DNA from: Ustulina deusta
Taxonomy: Eukaryota; Ascomycota; Sordariomycetes; Xylariales; Xylariaceae
NCBI GenBank assembly: GCA_023159155.1
Contig: JAJNNX010000035.1
Coordinates: 186,001-250,000, forward strand
DNA length: 64,000 nucleotides
Reading direction: 5' to 3'
The translations under genes were made by a program, and so were the position numbers. The notes below the pieces were generated by a model. It made no database searches, was not told the origin of the DNA, and saw only the letters and a program-made list of their open reading frames with translations. How positions within the stretch are numbered: position 1 is the stretch's first letter; each line of letters starts with the position of its first letter. Positions 48,799-60,600 of this stretch are shown in pieces.

Positions 48799-49990
48799 AT
48801 GTCTGTCGAGATCGACCCCCAGGAACTCGGCTTCCACCGTACGTCACCATGATCATCCGCAACCACTCTCGGCCCAGATCCATGGCCATCGCTTACAAAT
48901 GCAGGCCCCTTCACGGTTGAAGTACTGGAGAACCTCAAGATCAGAAATCCAGGCACCCAGCCGGTTGCTTTCAAGGTGCGTTGCGAGGATTGACACTGGT
49001 TCGCGATCCATACACGCAGTTGAGGCTGATGTCTTTCAGGTTAAAACCACCGCACCGAAACAGTACGCCCTCCCTTACAACGACTGCCGTTTGATGGAAG
49101 GCTGCAGGGTATTGACGTATAACGTGGCTCAGATACTGCGTCAGACCCAACTCGGGCCGTGTCGAACCAAACAGGGAGGTCGAAGTACAAGGTCGCACAT
49201 GCCCATCATCTTTATTCTTCTACTGCTGACGCCGCGGCAGTAATTCTCCAGGCCATGAAACAAGAGCCTCCTCCGGGTACGAAATGTAGAGACAAGTTTC
49301 TGGTGCAATCAGTCGGCATCACTCCCGAGAAGGACTTCTCCAACCTTGCATCCATTGTAAGCTCGATGCCAGCATGCATCAACCAGGAGTACCCCACTAA
49401 CCATTCGGCAGTGGGATACCATCGATAAGTCTTTGGTACAAGAGAAGAAGATCCGCGTTTCTTTCCTCGATCCCAAGAGCTCTCCTGCCGCCGATACCAC
49501 TGTCGCGACGCCTAGTAAGAGTACGGCCGCGAATGGTGTACGTTGTCCCACACAAAAAGATGGTATATATAGGTACTGATCCATTACACAGGGCGATGCG
49601 TCACCAGATGTCGCCCCTCCGGCCTATTCATCGCCAAGCGACCTCGGTGCCCGACGATCTGAACCCAAGTCCTCGATTGAGGAAGAATCTCGCCCCGAAG
49701 AGAAGGCTAGTTTTGCTGCACCTGTAGCCGTCGCTACGACGAATAGCAGCGAGCCGAGTTACGAAGAAGTGAAGGAGCAACTGCTTCAAGCCGAGAAATT
49801 GATTGCGCAACTCAAGAATGACAATGGTGGATTGCGACAGCGGAAGACGGCTAATATAGCAGAGGAGAAGCCGAGTGCTAAACCTTCAGAACTCGCGCAA
49901 GCCGCGCGGGCCGGCACTGAGGGCGTACCGGTCCAGATCACGGCTATCCTCTGTCTTTTGAGTTTCCTGCTCGCTTACGTCTTTTTCTAG
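48799..49990 (+). CDS. scs2: VAP/Scs2-like ER membrane tether (MSP domain)
   Basis: Seven exons (48799-48838, 48905-48975, 49040-49062, 49133-49191, 49241-49356, 49412-49537, 49592-49990) join to 277 aa. VAP proteins sit in the ER membrane and bind FFAT-motif proteins, building contact sites with the plasma membrane and other organelles and influencing phospholipid and sphingolipid traffic. The MSP domain covers about residues 1-125: [48 protein letters not shown] (the VAP signature, rebuilt over three splices), and DKFLVQSV. A disordered linker rich in Ser, Pro and Glu follows, then a short coiled coil (EEVKEQLLQAEKLIAQLKN) and a tail anchor VPVQITAILCLLSFLLAYVFF. One exon is only 23 nt. The gene converges on the dihydroceramide desaturase. 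Confidence 0.94.
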
Positions 49991-50995
49991 ACATCGCGCA
50001 GGATCTTCAGCAGAGATGTGAGCAGCCTAGGACAGGTGACGTTATTCAGGAATACCAACACTATTATTAGCCAACGAGCTAGCTGGCTATTGTGGATAGC
50101 AGCTTTAGACGAGGCCGGGGATTAATGATGCGAAGAAGCAATAAATACTACTTCGTCGGTAGTAGCAAGGCATTGAGAACTCTGGTCATCCAAAGCCTGG
50201 AGGCTCGGAATCAAGCAAGATACGGAAAATCAGTCAGGATTGGAGTCGGAGGCATGGAGCATGAGGAGATAAGAGAGATGTAGCCTGGCTTGTTGTAGAG
50301 GGAGACACGACCGCGAGGCGTATCTTCATCATGACACACCATGCTTGTTCTGTACCCAGCATGCACGTCCTTTCGTTACTCGAGGGTTTGAGGATATATA
50401 AAGTTTCCGAAGCTAGCCGGCTTGTTCTTTGCTCTTCCCTGCTGAAATGACGAAAGCCAATTAAGTGCCCGACCTCCTCGGCCATTTTGGCATGCTATCT
50501 TGAAGATGCCTTCTCGCTGTCAAGGAACCACGTATTTGGTCAGGAAGCTCCATACGCGTATCATCCTAACGCTGATCCGTGTAAGCCCAAGATGAGATGA
50601 GATAAATGTCAGATTATTATATTAATAGAACTTGATATTGAACCTTCGTTCTATCCCAGCGAATTCAAGTACGCCAAACTCCGCCGGTGCATACCTAATG
50701 ATCCCAATATCATGACATGCCGGGTCTCTCCACTCATCATCTTCATAAGATTAACCCAATATTAATAGCAGTCTATGCTATGTATGGTATGCTGAATGTG
50801 GGGGTTTTAGCTCGCAGGCTGTAATCTATATACACCCTCATATTGTCTCGTCTAGTCTTGTCTCGCTTGGCAAGGTATTATTATCCTTCATTCGCATAGC
50901 TTCGGCTTTCAAGCTACGTGACGAACTGAAACTCAACATTGGTCGTTGCGAAATATGCCATTAGGTCTATGCCGAATAAGCTCGTTGGGAAAAGA
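49991..50995. other. Convergent 3' region of scs2 and the desaturase
   Basis: About 1 kb with only short open frames; both 3' UTRs must lie here. Nothing recognisable was seen. Confidence 0.6.
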
Positions 50996-52244
50996 TTAGG
51001 ATTCTAGCTCGTCCTCCCTCCACCCCTCGGTAGGTTTTTGCTTCTGAACGCCCTGCCCAACTAATCGCCCGCCCTCCTTCCGCTTCACGCGGCACCGGAT
51101 GCCGACGCTCTCGTCGAAGATGAAGCGCCAGAGGACGTACGTCCAGGACGTGTGATGAGGGAGGTCGGCGTAGAACTCGCGCGCGATGTCGTGGAGCTTG
51201 TGGAGCCGCGTCCAGGGGACGGCGGGGAAGTCGTGGTGCTCGTTGTGCAGGCCGACGTTGTACGTCAGGAAGTTCAGGGGCCCGTAGTACGAGTAGGTCT
51301 CGGGGACAGGGATCCCATTCGCGGGATCGGCCTGCGCGGGCGTCACGGTCGAATACACGTAGTGCTCGGCGATGAAGTGGCCGGCGAGCGGGTGCAGGCT
51401 CCCGGCCAGGAAGGAGGAGAGCACGAAGTAGAGCATGGATTGCACGCCGAGCGTGCGGAGGATCACGGCGTCGAAGGAGAGCTGCGTCGCGACGTTCAAG
51501 GCCGATACCCAGGTGAAGGGGACGCGGTACACGGCCATGGGGCGGAGAGCGTAGAAGAGGATCTGAAAGGTGCAGAAGAAGGCTTTGCCAAGGATGGAGT
51601 CGAGGAACATGGCCTCGAGCGCGGTGGGCAGGTCCGTGTCCAAGCCGTCGACGCCCAGGGACTTGTGGTGCGTCAAGTGGTAGGGTCGGAACGAGGCGCT
51701 GTAGGGGATCCCGATAGGTAGGTTCGCCAAGATGGCGAGGAGCCGGTTCGCCGTCGGCGAGCGGAAGGCAAGGTTGTGGCTGATCTCATGGATGGCGAGG
51801 AAGAGGTTCTGGTTCGCCGTCGCGCCGACGACGTAGGCGAGGAGCCAGAAAGAGGGGGAGAAGAAGGGCGTGTTCCGCAGCAGGTAGGCGCAGAATATCT
51901 GGATTGAGACGACGAGGAGGACGACGTATTTCGTGAGGGGCTCGGGGCCGCAGAGCTTCGTCACCTAGGTCATTCGTTTCGTGTCAGCGATACAGATACA
52001 GCCTGTCCATCGGGCGCGAGAGTGTGCGCACCTCTGGATGCGCCTTGATGATCTCCAATCTCCTTGTCCGATGCGGCTCCTCCGTGTACGTCCAGAAGAA
52101 GTCCCGATATTTCACCTCCAGGGGATCTCGAGGGAGGTCAGCTTGAGCTCGGGCATCCCCTCGTTTGCCATCGACTCTGGCCGTCCTCTCCTTCTTCATT
52201 GACCTCGGCGCGCTGGTCACGGTTGACGCTGCTGACGGCGCCAT
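50996..52244 (-). CDS. Sphingolipid (dihydroceramide) delta-4 desaturase
   Basis: Exons 52244-52032 and 51964-50996 give 393 aa. The enzyme inserts the 4,5-trans double bond into dihydroceramide at the ER, a step towards glucosylceramide in filamentous fungi. The cytosolic N-terminus has the family DES-type lead DFFWTYTEEPHRTRRLEIIKAHPEV. The three iron-binding histidine boxes are intact: HEISH (130-134), HLTHH (167-171) and HNEHH (311-315), separated by membrane segments. The GPLNFLTYNVGLHNEHHDFP stretch is typical of delta-4 desaturases. An upstream in-frame run starting at 52526 lacks homology, so the MAPSAAS start was chosen. The coding DNA is GC-rich compared with the flanks. It converges with the VAP/Scs2 gene; both proteins belong to ER lipid biology. 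Confidence 0.94.
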
Positions 52245-55200
52245 GTTCTTTGGGACCGTGTAGATTGCTCTACAGGCTTGAAGCAAGTCGTACCAACAAG
52301 TAAAGCTCAGGCCTGAGAAGACAATGCCGTCCGGAGGGGATGGAGAGGGACAGCGGGACAGCAGAGAGCAAAAGGCGTAATTGAATGAATTAGGTATGTC
52401 TCCCTCCCCACAGAGCTCCAATTGCGGTGAAGGGGTGAAGAATCTGGCCACCGACAGCGTGGCTCGGCTGATGAAAGTGGACTCTGCCGTACAGGTGAGG
52501 CGCTCTTTGGGATTAGTACCAGCCACTCACTCACCTTGCCACGCAGGTCCCAGTTGGCCAAGCGTTGTACCACTGTGGGGCCGACCGAGGGTTTCAGGCA
52601 TGTGTCTGCCCTGACTACACTAACCGCCCGGGCTCTTTGCCAGGTTTTAGGTGCCTACCTTAGGTCTGTAAGTACCTGTCCAGGACGACGCCGCAAGCTT
52701 TGTTCTGCACATGCTCGATAGGCCAGGTAATCTAACATGGGCAAAGTCGATATGGATTGACAGGGAGGTGGTTTGCGTAATACCGCCTAGGATTAGGATA
52801 CTAAACCAATAGCAGACCAAATTCTCACAACGACCGCCATTATGTCATCTATCCCGTCATCGGGAATATATATGTTCGCGATGGAAATAGCGATAATGGG
52901 CCGATTGCTTACGACAATCATATTGTGTATCTGCATCGTATACTCATTAATTCTAACCGTCACTGTGGGGGAAAAGCTGGGAAACCCGATGAGAATCCCT
53001 CTCCCTCTCCCGCTTAGTAAGATAGATTCAACATCGTTCAAGTGGTGATACGAAATCCCTTTTGCACAAACAAATGATGACGCCGAAAATATAGCTATCT
53101 TCGTTTTCTGGGAGGCCTGCCTGGTTAAAGCAAGTATCAGCTCACAATTCCAGCCCAATTGTAGTATATGGAAGTCATATATCAAGTTGTTGACACGTGT
53201 TCAGCAGTTCTGGCCCTGCCGATCGGGGCTTGCCCAGCGAATATACTAGGGAAGTTAGGATGTATGAGAATCCTTGTTTATCGATGAGATGCTTTCATTG
53301 AGACTGGCCTCCCCCTCCTCCTCTCTAATGACCCAAGTGCAGCTGGGGGTTGTGGTGAAGGGTGGATCATTACGGATCTTTATAGACATCCACCCCCGCG
53401 TCCAGGAGCAATTGTTTTGTGAGACACAGCCATAAAGGATTGGGATTATGGATTACATATACATATTGAGCTCCTCCTGTACATTAGTATAACGTCTGCT
53501 AGCCCTACAAAGAATGAGCGGATCTGCATTTAAGGTGTGGAGTGGTGTCAGCAGTAGCGTAGGAGTAAGTGGAGGATAATGGCCGAGTTTTGATTCGTGA
53601 TGCGTACCAGTAAGCACCTTCCCATTCCACCAAGATTCACACAAAGGAATTGGATGGGGATATTAGCAAAGACAATATTTTGGTGGCCGGGGGTTTCCCG
53701 AAATGTGATCGCCGAGGTATAGGAGGCTATGTGCCCCTTTTGTAGCCATGAGCAGGCGCTGCTCTCATGCTCCAGCCAAATTTAGCCGTTTTAACCTATT
53801 GTAGGGCGAAATAGTGAGCGCCTTAGATGGAGAGTTGTCGGGGTACAAGAATCGATTCTTTTTTCACCTATTATCATGCACGATCCGGTGTTTCGTAAAG
53901 ATAATGCGCGCTTGTAAGACCGTGAGATACATTCCATACAGAATTAGTCAACCATAGGAAAACTTCTCAACCAATCATTCAAATAAGAAAGCAGAGGTAG
54001 CCCAGCCTCTACCTAGTTTCATCCGTTTTTTTTGGTCTTTCCGTATATGATAAAGATCATCTGCCGATATTTTGTGACAATGATTCGAGGATAGGGTAGA
54101 CGGTCATAAGGAACCTGGCGAGGCGAGTCGATAGGGTTACAGCAACATAACCAAGAGTCTCGGCAGACCTGTGATAAGAGCTATCATAGTGTTACAAGAA
54201 GAAGAAGAAGAAGAAGAAGCAAAAAGAGCGTGCTACGTTGTGGTAACTCATTCGGCCTGCAACGAAACCTGGCAGTCTGGATCAGCGATAAGTTGCAGGT
54301 GCCTCTCTCCGGCATCTCATAGCTGCAGCGGAACTTCGTCAGAGGCGATATGCATGTCAGAATTGACAACATTTAGCACTGGAACCTTTCGAGCATGGTG
54401 TGACGTGGTATGACGAGAAGACCGAGCCAGTTCTGGATCCAAGGCTATTGAGCCACTCTGTCATAGATTAAGTGCTCCATCCTCTCTGCCGTTTCTGTCC
54501 TACACTGGATACCCGTTGTTAGTGAAGCTGATATCACGTCTCTGGAAGAGCTTGGAGCCTCCCTGTCTCGGGATTAATCATGATCTGCCTAGTCTACTCG
54601 CTCAAGGGGGCCGGTCATTATTGCCCGAGTTCTCTCACGCGGGCTCTTTTCATCCCGCCACGATGCAGCGTGGTAGGCTAATGCACGTGAATAGAATGAA
54701 TGGAAGGGCAGATTGAAAGGCAGACTACCGGAGCGTGTATCGGCAGGCTGGACGATCCTATCATTTGCATTGAACTTTGCCTGCCCTTCGAAGCGGATAC
54801 GTACATTATATTGATTACATGGGGCAACTCATACCGTTGCATTTTCCATTACGGGCCCGAACGATATGGTCATAGTATGTAACAGATGGAGCATTGGTAG
54901 AAATCGCTTATTATGTCTTTAGGCACGAACTAGGGAATATATCGAGTATCGAGGAAAGCGTCAAATATCCGCTTTTTACGTAGCGAACGCCGCTCATGAG
55001 AACTAATTTCCAGAGCCCGCTAGGCCCGGTCCACATCGTTAGGTATCTCCACGATATTGCCTAGGTGGTAGTTGTTGGGTGCAGGTCCGCAAAGGCTGCT
55101 AGTCGGGCACGGCGGCAACGTCTGCTGTAGTTGCCTCACTGTAGGCGAACCAGGCAACCAAGGTGTGCAGGGGTCGCCTTTGCCTGATATAGTATCTCGG

Positions 55201-55564
55201 CCTAGCCTATAGTGGAACAAGGAGCAAGGGAAGCCGTCGATCATTGGTCCGGTGACTGCTGCGCTTAATAAGGCACGGTCCGGGTAGTCGTTGTCTCCTG
55301 ATATGCCTCCTTTGCACTATTTCTGAAACCTTCTGAAAAGAAAAATATCCTTTTTTTTTCTTGTAGATCTGTGTAGACCTGGTGAAGGCCATTCTAGTGT
55401 TCCGAGCTCAATTATGGCGCCTAACTGGCAATGCACTGATCGTCTTGGAACCTTACCATACTTGCACCATTAATGTCTCATGCACCGTGATGCGGACATC
55501 CCGACGGAGAAGGCTGTCACCGTGGTCCACATGGTTCGCCTTGCATTTCTCGGACTACCCGAGT
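52245..55564. other. Intergenic region, 3.3 kb
   Basis: This covers the desaturase promoter and the 3' flank of the F-box gene. It holds an (AAG)8 tract (54196-54219). The longest open frame (52793-53185, minus, 130 codons) is not recognisable and lies in AT-rich DNA, so it is not called. No RNA gene was seen. Confidence 0.55.
54196..54219. repeat. (AAG)8 microsatellite
   Basis: Eight uninterrupted AAG units in the intergenic region. Confidence 0.85.
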
Positions 55565-57649
55565 TTACCTGCTGAAATAGAGCTTCCGTTGTATTTCGAA
55601 GTGCATGGCGTTTTCGTAGCAAGCCCAGGACCCGATCCTCCCGGGGTTGCTTGGAGTGGGAAGGGAGTGGTCTGCCAGCGCAGCATCTAACGATGGTCGA
55701 TTTGTTGATCTGTCGGCTTCGACGCAGCTCGCAGCCCCCAATGGCCCGATATTGGGGCGAGACTGCAACATTGCGCTTGCCTTCGCTCGCGTCTTAGCGT
55801 CTGAGTCTGCCCCTTTGTGGGGATCCTGCGAGACCCGTTGGCCCAGGATGTTTCCGCCGTAAGTCATGCCTTCGAATCTGGCTGCGGGGTCGAAACTGAT
55901 GAACACGAGGGCGTTTACACTCCCTTTGGAGCCGTCACCCGTTGCGTAGATCACCGAGCGCTCGTCACCCGTTGCAGTCACGCAACCCTGGTAGCCTTCG
56001 ACATCGAGTAGTTGCTGAATCCTGTCCAGAGAAGGGTCTGGCTCTGGTGAATCCTGCTTGGGAGGCCATATATAAATCGTATTGGCTTGGGAAAGCTTCA
56101 TGCCTGGCTGCATGGAGGGCTCGCTAAAAGTCCTTGGAGTCTCGAATGCGGGTGGTCTTGATATCAACGGTGCACCCAGTTTCAACCTTCTATAGCCGGT
56201 TCGGATCCGTAGCCGCTGCACACCAGAGGTGTCCATACATGTATCGTCAATCAGATCAATGAAGGTGTGACAGCATCGAATGTAGGCGCAAAAATGGGTT
56301 TTGCTTCGTACCAATAATGATGCAATGGAGCTGTCATCTCCTGCATGAACATACTCGAGTCGTCGAGGTGGGATGAGGCCATCAGATTGTGGATAGTCGC
56401 CCACCCCCCTCCTCGTTGTGTCAGCTCTAAGCCTTTCGTGATCCCCCCGGATGGTCTCTTGACAGAACACGACCTCTGTTGTATAATATGTACGCTGACT
56501 TCCGCTCTGCCCCGTTAGCCATTCTTTCCTGCATTCCAAGATGACAATGCTCCCACTAGTCTCATCCATCTCTAAGGAGAGAAACCCCCAGCGATCATCG
56601 ATGGGACCTTCGGAGTGCTTCCTCCTCCAACTATCTGCTTTGTTCATCACCTGAAGTTTCAAAAGAGAGGGCTCATCTAGGGGGAAACGGAAGCAGTAGT
56701 AGTGAGATTGCCATTCAGGGTCGTCGGCTTCGTAAAGAGTCTGGTTGGAGAGCCCATAAAAATAGTCACCGAATATTTCAAAACAGACGGTCGACCCTAT
56801 GTCGCATCCGGCCAAGTTGGACATGTACAGCCGGGGCTGGGGGAGCCAAGAATTACTGTTCAGATCATACCCTTTAATGACCCATTTCCTGAACCCATCA
56901 GCTCCCTCCTCGGAGTGTGTGCCAAAGTAGAGAAATTTGTCGTTATTTCGGACGAAGAGCCTGGCCGTAGAAGCTAGGCGGAACACCTCGAGGATTTGGC
57001 TTGATTGAGGTTTGATAATAAGAAGCCAGTTTTCCGTCTCACCCAAAGCGAAAGAAAACAGGCAACTTACGATCCCTGCTGCTTGGTAGAGTACTTTAAA
57101 TTTGTACTTGCGACAATTTCCGGCTCGTGGGATGGCCTCGCTTATAAGCCCCGGGATATTCACAACCAGCTCCTGGCTGGTTGACCCGTGTATGTCGAGG
57201 ATCCGAAGCCACCGTTGCGGTCGGGCTTCAATAATGTAACACAGCTTGCCGCCGAAGAACCCATACGAATCCGCGCAAGCGACGATGCCCACGACATATG
57301 GAGAAGCCCTCGATAGCGCCTCGCGTCGCTTTGCAAGACGGCGCAAGGCCCGCGAGAAGCGGCCAGTCTTGAAGGCCTCTCGGGCCTCGAGGGTCCCAGG
57401 TACTTTGGTCTGAGGCGGCAATGTTAACCGGTGGTCTACTTTTTGGTGCCTCTGACGGCGTCGGAGGTCTGACGCTGTGCTTACCATAACAACCGGCTTG
57501 CAGAAATGGTCTTCACGTATAATATACTGGAAGTGTTTACTGCACAATGACCAGTGGAAGACATCTTCAATATCTAAGTCTTGCACAATGTACGCGACTA
57601 ATTCGTAAGGAAGCCGCTGTAGTCCCGAGATCCCAGACGAAGTAGTCAT
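55565..57649 (-). CDS. Large F-box protein, substrate unknown
   Basis: One uninterrupted frame of 694 aa. Residues about 10-51 form an F-box (LQRLPYELVAYIVQDLDIEDVFHWSLCSKHF in outline), the part that binds Skp1 in SCF ubiquitin ligases. The remaining 640 residues resemble a family of large fungal F-box proteins with a WLRILDIHG / LVVNIPGLISEAIP / FSFALGETENWLLIIKPQ core, possibly a beta-propeller-like substrate-binding part, though I cannot count clear repeats. A basic RRRQRHQK stretch lies near residue 63 and another, RRLAKRREAL, near 103. There is no membrane segment. The absence of introns in a gene this long is slightly unusual for the window but common in fungal F-box genes. The protein it targets cannot be inferred. 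Confidence 0.85.
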   Translation of the reverse strand: MTTSSGISGLQRLPYELVAYIVQDLDIEDVFHWSLCSKHFQYIIREDHFCKPVVMVSTASDLRRRQRHQKVDHRLTLPPQTKVPGTLEAREAFKTGRFSRALRRLAKRREALSRASPYVVGIVACADSYGFFGGKLCYIIEARPQRWLRILDIHGSTSQELVVNIPGLISEAIPRAGNCRKYKFKVLYQAAGIVSCLFSFALGETENWLLIIKPQSSQILEVFRLASTARLFVRNNDKFLYFGTHSEEGADGFRKWVIKGYDLNSNSWLPQPRLYMSNLAGCDIGSTVCFEIFGDYFYGLSNQTLYEADDPEWQSHYYCFRFPLDEPSLLKLQVMNKADSWRRKHSEGPIDDRWGFLSLEMDETSGSIVILECRKEWLTGQSGSQRTYYTTEVVFCQETIRGDHERLRADTTRRGVGDYPQSDGLIPPRRLEYVHAGDDSSIASLLVRSKTHFCAYIRCCHTFIDLIDDTCMDTSGVQRLRIRTGYRRLKLGAPLISRPPAFETPRTFSEPSMQPGMKLSQANTIYIWPPKQDSPEPDPSLDRIQQLLDVEGYQGCVTATGDERSVIYATGDGSKGSVNALVFISFDPAARFEGMTYGGNILGQRVSQDPHKGADSDAKTRAKASAMLQSRPNIGPLGAASCVEADRSTNRPSLDAALADHSLPTPSNPGRIGSWACYENAMHFEIQRKLYFSR

Positions 57650-60600
57650 TTGTTCCGTCCCCTACGAGGCCAGTGATGTCGCCCTCCGGAGTCGAGTGAA
57701 TCAAGAGCATTGGCGGCCACATCGGCGAGTAAGTGTCTAGCTTCGTAGCCCATCGTGTCCCAGTGCGGCTCTAGTCTGTTAAATGAGAGAAAACAGTCCA
57801 GCCTCCCTTAGTCAATAGGCGCAAACGAGGGCCAGGGATCCTGGTTAGGCGCAATACCTGAGTCGAGGCGCACGCACGTACGCCAGGAGCATAGATCTAG
57901 CCTATGGTAAGTCAGTACTACCTACGCGCGTGCTATACATCGTATGCGGCTTAAGCTGCATTAGCATTGGCGTATCCGTGTCAATATATCCAAGCAGAGC
58001 CTCATCTGACTGCCATGGTCTAGTTGGTACATCATCGACAGCCTGCATGAGAGAGCCTTTAATGCAGACCATCTCCAAATCGGTTGATTGCGTCATGGTG
58101 ATACTGTTGTTCTACTCCAGTACCAGTCAGTGTTCGATTATTCTACTCCAAGCCCAGCACGTGTCCGTCCCTGTCTTCTAGCTTCTTAAAAGGCATTGTG
58201 CGCCCCCTCTGTGCCGAAACAATCTCGCACACATTGTACAATCCCAACATCGCTGGGCACGGTGCTGTGGACAAGTCACGCCATGCCACGTCCCGGTGGA
58301 GTCCATCCGATGAGCTGCGGTACGATTCCCTCTCGGGCGAATTCCAAACCCTACCTACCCCTCCTCCCTTACTGTATAAACATCGGGCACCGAAATGGGC
58401 CAAATGAAATTGAGGCTCTGCTCTACCCCTCTCTACGCCGAACGCCTCTTTTTTCTATCCCTTCTTCCAAGGCTTCAGGTGCTCGGCTGCATCCATTCCT
58501 CCCTACCTACAGCCTCAGTGAATCAAATGACCGAATATGAGGCGGCTGGCGAGACATGTGATGGCTATGGCCTAAATCGTACAGGCATCAGCACCTCTCC
58601 CTTTTCCCATTGATTTATTTGATGCCACCACAGCTAATCACTTTGTCTGGCTTAGACATTCACGACTTGCCACGACTGATGCCAAACCCGATGGCTTGGG
58701 CGGTGGATAGCCCCCGCAACACCATATGTACCTACGTCTAATATTGGCTCTGCTGGCCTACGTGGATCGAGTGCATGTATTCGCTGGCCATAGCCATGCC
58801 TTGGGGTCCCTTGAATAAGACATTAGCCTCCATGTTGCATTGCTTCCTGGGGGCCACGGATCCTCGACACTTGGGGGTAGCATCGATGCCTTGCCAGTCG
58901 CAAGCAGACATTTACCACTGGTTTGATCAGCCATAGTAATTTCAGCGCTGCGGCAGACTCCGGCGATGCACAAGCGGCCGTACCAAAACGCCCTCTTTGT
59001 GGCATTCACACGTCACGCCATAATCAAATTGGGACAACCGCATCGGCAGAGAAAGCTGACAAGGGCCGTAGTCTGACTTGACAAGTCGGTGGCCAGAGAT
59101 GCCATGCTAGAAAATGGAGCTTCCATTGGTCAATGTGAAGCGCAATAACCTTGCAATTATTATTGCCACTCTGGCGGTGGCTGGGGAAAAAAATCCGCTT
59201 GGCTAAGAGGGGGACTATCAGTTACACTACTATTTACCCTGGTGAGTCATTGGTTATTTTCCACCTAACCCGTCCTTTTTCGAGGCTCAGATATGAAGTC
59301 ACCAAGTGATTGGGTATCAAATTTCTCCAGTCACCTGTCTCTTTTTTTCTCACCCTATTGCCATAAGTAGAGTTGTACAGCATATTATCTGAGTAAGTGA
59401 TGGATCATTTCCCAGCCAACTTTTTTTGGTCTGCTGACCTACTTTTACTGATAAGGAGACTTGGTTTAATAGATAAACGTTGAATCCTACGCACCACAAA
59501 CGAGTCTACGTCGGGCTTCAACACATAACACGATTGGCGAAAGAAATGCAATTTTGCGTAGCTTTCGCTAGGTCCTACCGTGAAAACCACTCACGTGTGA
59601 TGTTCGGGTGACAAGACAACAGCCCGTCTCCTCTGTCCTGGCAATATTTTGCGTTCTCTTCCGGCAAGGCTGCGCAAAGAATCGTTTCGTCCGAGCTCAG
59701 GAGTGAAATTTTACTAAGGGCCTGCATAACAATCGGAGACTGATATTCGCACTCATTGCACATTTCCGGTTGAATGGAACACTGTATTAAGAAGAAGCAT
59801 GTAAGGCTCTTTCATTGTGGATAAAAATTACAGAAACCACTTCCTGGAACAACCGATGACAGGATTCCGCGGACATTAGCACCGCAAGGAGTTTCCTTCA
59901 AAAAATGATGAGATCTATGAGATTTCTGGTATAAACCGTAACATTTTGATGAGAGTACCAAAATAATGAGGCCATATAAATGGAGAAAGGAGAGTATTAG
60001 TCTATGATGGAGAATAGACACATGAAAACGATAGTTGGTATATTTGCTGGTCATCACAGGCATGTGATGGCTAAAGCCGAGTTGAAAACTGCATTTTCAA
60101 ATTATTATAGTTGTTTTGGAAGCAACAGAAAGAACATTGAAGTTTTTGAGTTTTTGATTTAAATAGGAGAGAAAGAGAAAGAAAGAAAAAAGGGATTTTA
60201 ATACCTTGCTGCCTAATGAAACACGTGGCGAAAAACTACATGCGATTTGCCGAGCCAAAGCTTTATTCGCTCTCAGAAGACACAAATGGTTCAAGAAGTC
60301 GAAACATAATTCAATATTTATTACCACGTGTATTAACCTCTGCTCAGGATTTCGCTTACCAACCGTGGCCGAATGATCCTGTGTTTTCCCTTTCCCTTTC
60401 CATTCTTCTTACATATCCTGCTAGACCGAAAGTAAGTCATGTATATACATTAAAAAGGCGGCTTCATACCGGCTACACACTATCGCCGTTAGCAACGCTG
60501 GCAACAACATCACTACACTACAGGACACTTGGCTAATAAAATTTCCGTGCAAAATTTTTCTCTTATCGTATACTACATAACGTTATACTAGAACAAGACA

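Noticed and set aside
51152..51721. 189-codon plus-strand frame rich in Gly, Val, Glu and Arg
   Set aside because: Antisense shadow of the GC-rich desaturase exon.
52793..53185. 130-codon minus-strand frame
   Set aside because: Isoleucine-rich translation of AT-rich DNA with no recognisable domain; not enough support for a gene.
58758..59009. 83-codon minus-strand frame in the gene desert
   Set aside because: Overlaps another frame, no motif, no sign of splicing.
60097..60536. Overlapping frames suspected to be a transposase remnant
   Set aside because: No catalytic motif, no terminal inverted repeats and no target-site duplication could be seen.
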